64,000 bases of DNA from CBDAUN01 sp965214615. GTDB lineage: Bacteria > Pseudomonadota > Gammaproteobacteria > Arenicellales > JAJDZL01. Under the pieces are notes generated by a model. It was not told the origin of the DNA. It worked only from the letters and a program-made list of their open reading frames with translations, and did not search any database. The stretch lies in NCBI GenBank assembly GCA_965214615.1, contig OZ243952.1, positions 372,001-436,000 on the forward strand. Reading direction: 5' to 3'. Position 1 is the first letter of the stretch. Each line of letters starts with the position of its first letter. Position numbers and translations under genes: made by a program. Below are positions 62,654 through 64,000 of this stretch, piece by piece.

Positions 62654-63286
62654 GTGATCAAATCAGTGAGCAAATTTCAGAAAACTGGAGCAAACGCGGA
62701 TTTGCCTCAGGCGACCTATCAGGATGTGCTCAATGCGCCGCGGCACAAGGTTGCAGAAATTATCGACGGCGTACTCTACACCACTCCGAGACCGGAAGTA
62801 CGTCACGCCTTGGCCGGTTCGAGGCTTGGGAGTCGCATCAGTATGAGTTTCGATTTCGGTGAAGGCGGTCCTGGCGGCTGGTGGATTCTTAATGAACCGG
62901 AACTCCACTTTGGCGAGGATATTGTGGTGCCTGACATCGCAGGCTGGCGGTGCGAGCGTATGCGCGAGGTTCCCGACACAGCGTATCTGACGCTAGCTCC
63001 GGACTGGGTGTGCGAAGTGCTTTCGCCTTTGACGCGCAAGATTGATGTTGGCAGAAAGCGGGAGATATACGCACGCGAAAACGTTGGTTATTTATGGCTG
63101 GTAGATCCGGATGTTCCGTCGCTAGAGGCATTCGAGCTTTGCGGCACTCAGTGGATGCTGATTGATACGCTTTTCGGCGATGCGCCGGTTTCGCTGCCTC
63201 CGTTTGAACAGATCAGTTTCGATCTCGGCGACTTATGGTTGCCGCGTGCCGTGCACAAAGGTATGCCAAGCGAATCAACTGTCTGA
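62654..63286 (+). CDS. Uma2 family (DUF820) endonuclease-like protein
   Basis: 210 residues with a PD-(D/E)XK fold: AEIIDGVLYTTPRP, VVPDIAGWRCERM, DWVCEVLSPLTRKIDVGRKREIYA and GYLWLVDPD. The active-site series is Glu-Asp...Asp...Glu-x-Leu-Ser. Uma2 proteins are widespread and lack a known role. Starts with GTG; a second GTG five codons later is possible. Confidence 0.88.
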   Translation: MIKSVSKFQKTGANADLPQATYQDVLNAPRHKVAEIIDGVLYTTPRPEVRHALAGSRLGSRISMSFDFGEGGPGGWWILNEPELHFGEDIVVPDIAGWRCERMREVPDTAYLTLAPDWVCEVLSPLTRKIDVGRKREIYARENVGYLWLVDPDVPSLEAFELCGTQWMLIDTLFGDAPVSLPPFEQISFDLGDLWLPRAVHKGMPSESTV

Positions 63287-63406
63287 TTCGAGTCCGTTGC
63301 AATTGATGCTTGGTTTGCGGCGCCGATGGGGACCGGGGGGCCGAACCTGAGCAGACATTTTTGGAAGCACTATTGGAAACCTCCGGCAAACGCCGTGTCT
63401 GAGCAG
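63287..63406. other. Intergenic, nothing recognised
   Basis: Short gap between the Uma2 gene and the convergent partial gene at the right edge. Confidence 0.3.
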
Positions 63407-64000
63407 TCAGCCGGTGGTGCCTGAGACCAGCGGCAGGACGGCTGCAAAATGCGGATGACTTCTTGCCAGATTGATTAATTCGTCCTCTGACAACTGGTTC
63501 CATTCGTTTCCGGCAAACTCAGGGCATTCATCATGCTCTGAAAGGTGAATTGCTGGCATGTCCCACAATTGATTGCCAATCAAATTTCTGTCGATGCCGT
63601 TTGTGCGGGTAAAGCGAGACCATCTCCTTTTTTTCCTTGATTGTTCGCGTGCCGCAATGATGATCTCATTGCCTTGCTGCAGGATCCACAGCCAGTATGT
63701 CGTTGTGCCGATCGTTACAGGGTCGACTGGTGGTTCGCCGTTTTGAAACGCCTTGAATACTCCGGCCTTGACGAACAGTTTTTCATCTTCGTCTTCAATT
63801 CTCAGTTCGGATTGAATTCTAAAAATTGCCGAACGCGGCATTTTCGGCGTGGAATTGTTCTTCCCGGCGATCTGGATGACACGGCGAGAGCCGCTTTCCA
63901 GCTCTACCAAGCACACCGGGTGTGACTGTCTTCGCAAAGCCCAAAGCTCGATCTGTCCGCGTTCAATCAATTTGGCGTAATTACGCGCATCGCGTCCGAT
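63407..64000 (-). CDS. Hypothetical protein, 5' end outside the window
   Basis: The frame is open through the right edge: residues upstream of an internal TTG (IGRDARNYAKLIERGQIELW...) continue in frame, so the start lies beyond the window. At least 197 residues are visible. HPVCLVELESGSRRVIQIAGKNNSTP suggests a PcfJ-like domain. No other domain is recognised. It may be part of an accessory region. Confidence 0.6.
   Translation of the reverse strand: MGRDARNYAKLIERGQIELWALRRQSHPVCLVELESGSRRVIQIAGKNNSTPKMPRSAIFRIQSELRIEDEDEKLFVKAGVFKAFQNGEPPVDPVTIGTTTYWLWILQQGNEIIIAAREQSRKKRRWSRFTRTNGIDRNLIGNQLWDMPAIHLSEHDECPEFAGNEWNQLSEDELINLARSHPHFAAVLPLVSGTTG

Overview
The window reads as one contig of a free-living, non-model gammaproteobacterium. 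The evidence is gene order and family: mutY-yggX, yggT-proC, yqgE-ruvX-pyrR-pyrB-pyrC', tkt-gap-pgk-pyk-fba and a Pseudomonas-type gtsABCD glucose transporter beside glk. No rRNA, CRISPR array or complete prophage is visible. Composition is fairly even, except for a GC-rich stretch before about 1.3 kb and AT-rich spots near 2.9 kb and 16.2 kb.

Left edge (1-3 kb): the 5' part of an IS110-family transposase with a structured non-coding leader that looks like a bridge-RNA locus, inserted at the 3' end of an AlkD-like DNA-repair gene. A GC-rich segment follows, ending at tRNA-Phe(GAA), then a DUF4143-type ATPase. From 3.3 to 6.1 kb is a two-gene aryl-CoA ligase / flavin monooxygenase cassette. 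From 6.1 to 11.8 kb are housekeeping genes (yggX, mutY, xthA, an AmpG-like permease, yggT, proC). From 12 to 16.2 kb lie an orphan AAA ATPase, a secreted GlcG/HbpS-like protein, a BesD/HalD-like Fe(II)/2-oxoglutarate oxygenase and a DUF6788 protein.

Metal region (16.4-28.2 kb): znuA is separated from znuBC by a membrane protein, an orphan amino-acid-type binding protein and a PLP decarboxylase. Divergent from znuCB is the most striking locus: a SO_0444/ArsP-type metal permease with a 14-His cluster, fused to an HflK-like SPFH domain and followed without gaps by HflC-like and HflK-like genes. I read this as a metal exporter packaged with its own SPFH cage; I know of no characterised example.

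From 28.4 to 31 kb are an OLD-like ATPase and an orphan AbiEi-type antitoxin. From 31 to 36 kb is pyrimidine synthesis with a pseudo-dihydroorotase. From 36 to 45.4 kb is a long run: metallophosphoesterase, tkt, gap, pgk, pyk, fba, then moaD, moaE, a DUF1244 gene and a GNAT gene. Convergent moaC-moeA and a downstream moeB complete much of molybdenum-cofactor assembly. From 48.5 to 52.6 kb are a thioredoxin-like protein, a cation/proton antiporter, an epimerase and a Tat-exported amine oxidase. From 52.7 to 58 kb glk and gtsABCD form a glucose uptake and phosphorylation module. The right end holds an AAA-ATPase remnant, gpmA-rdgB-rph, a phytanoyl-CoA dioxygenase-like gene, an orphan 54-residue LysW-type amino-group carrier protein ending in Gln rather than Glu, a Uma2 nuclease and a gene running off the edge.
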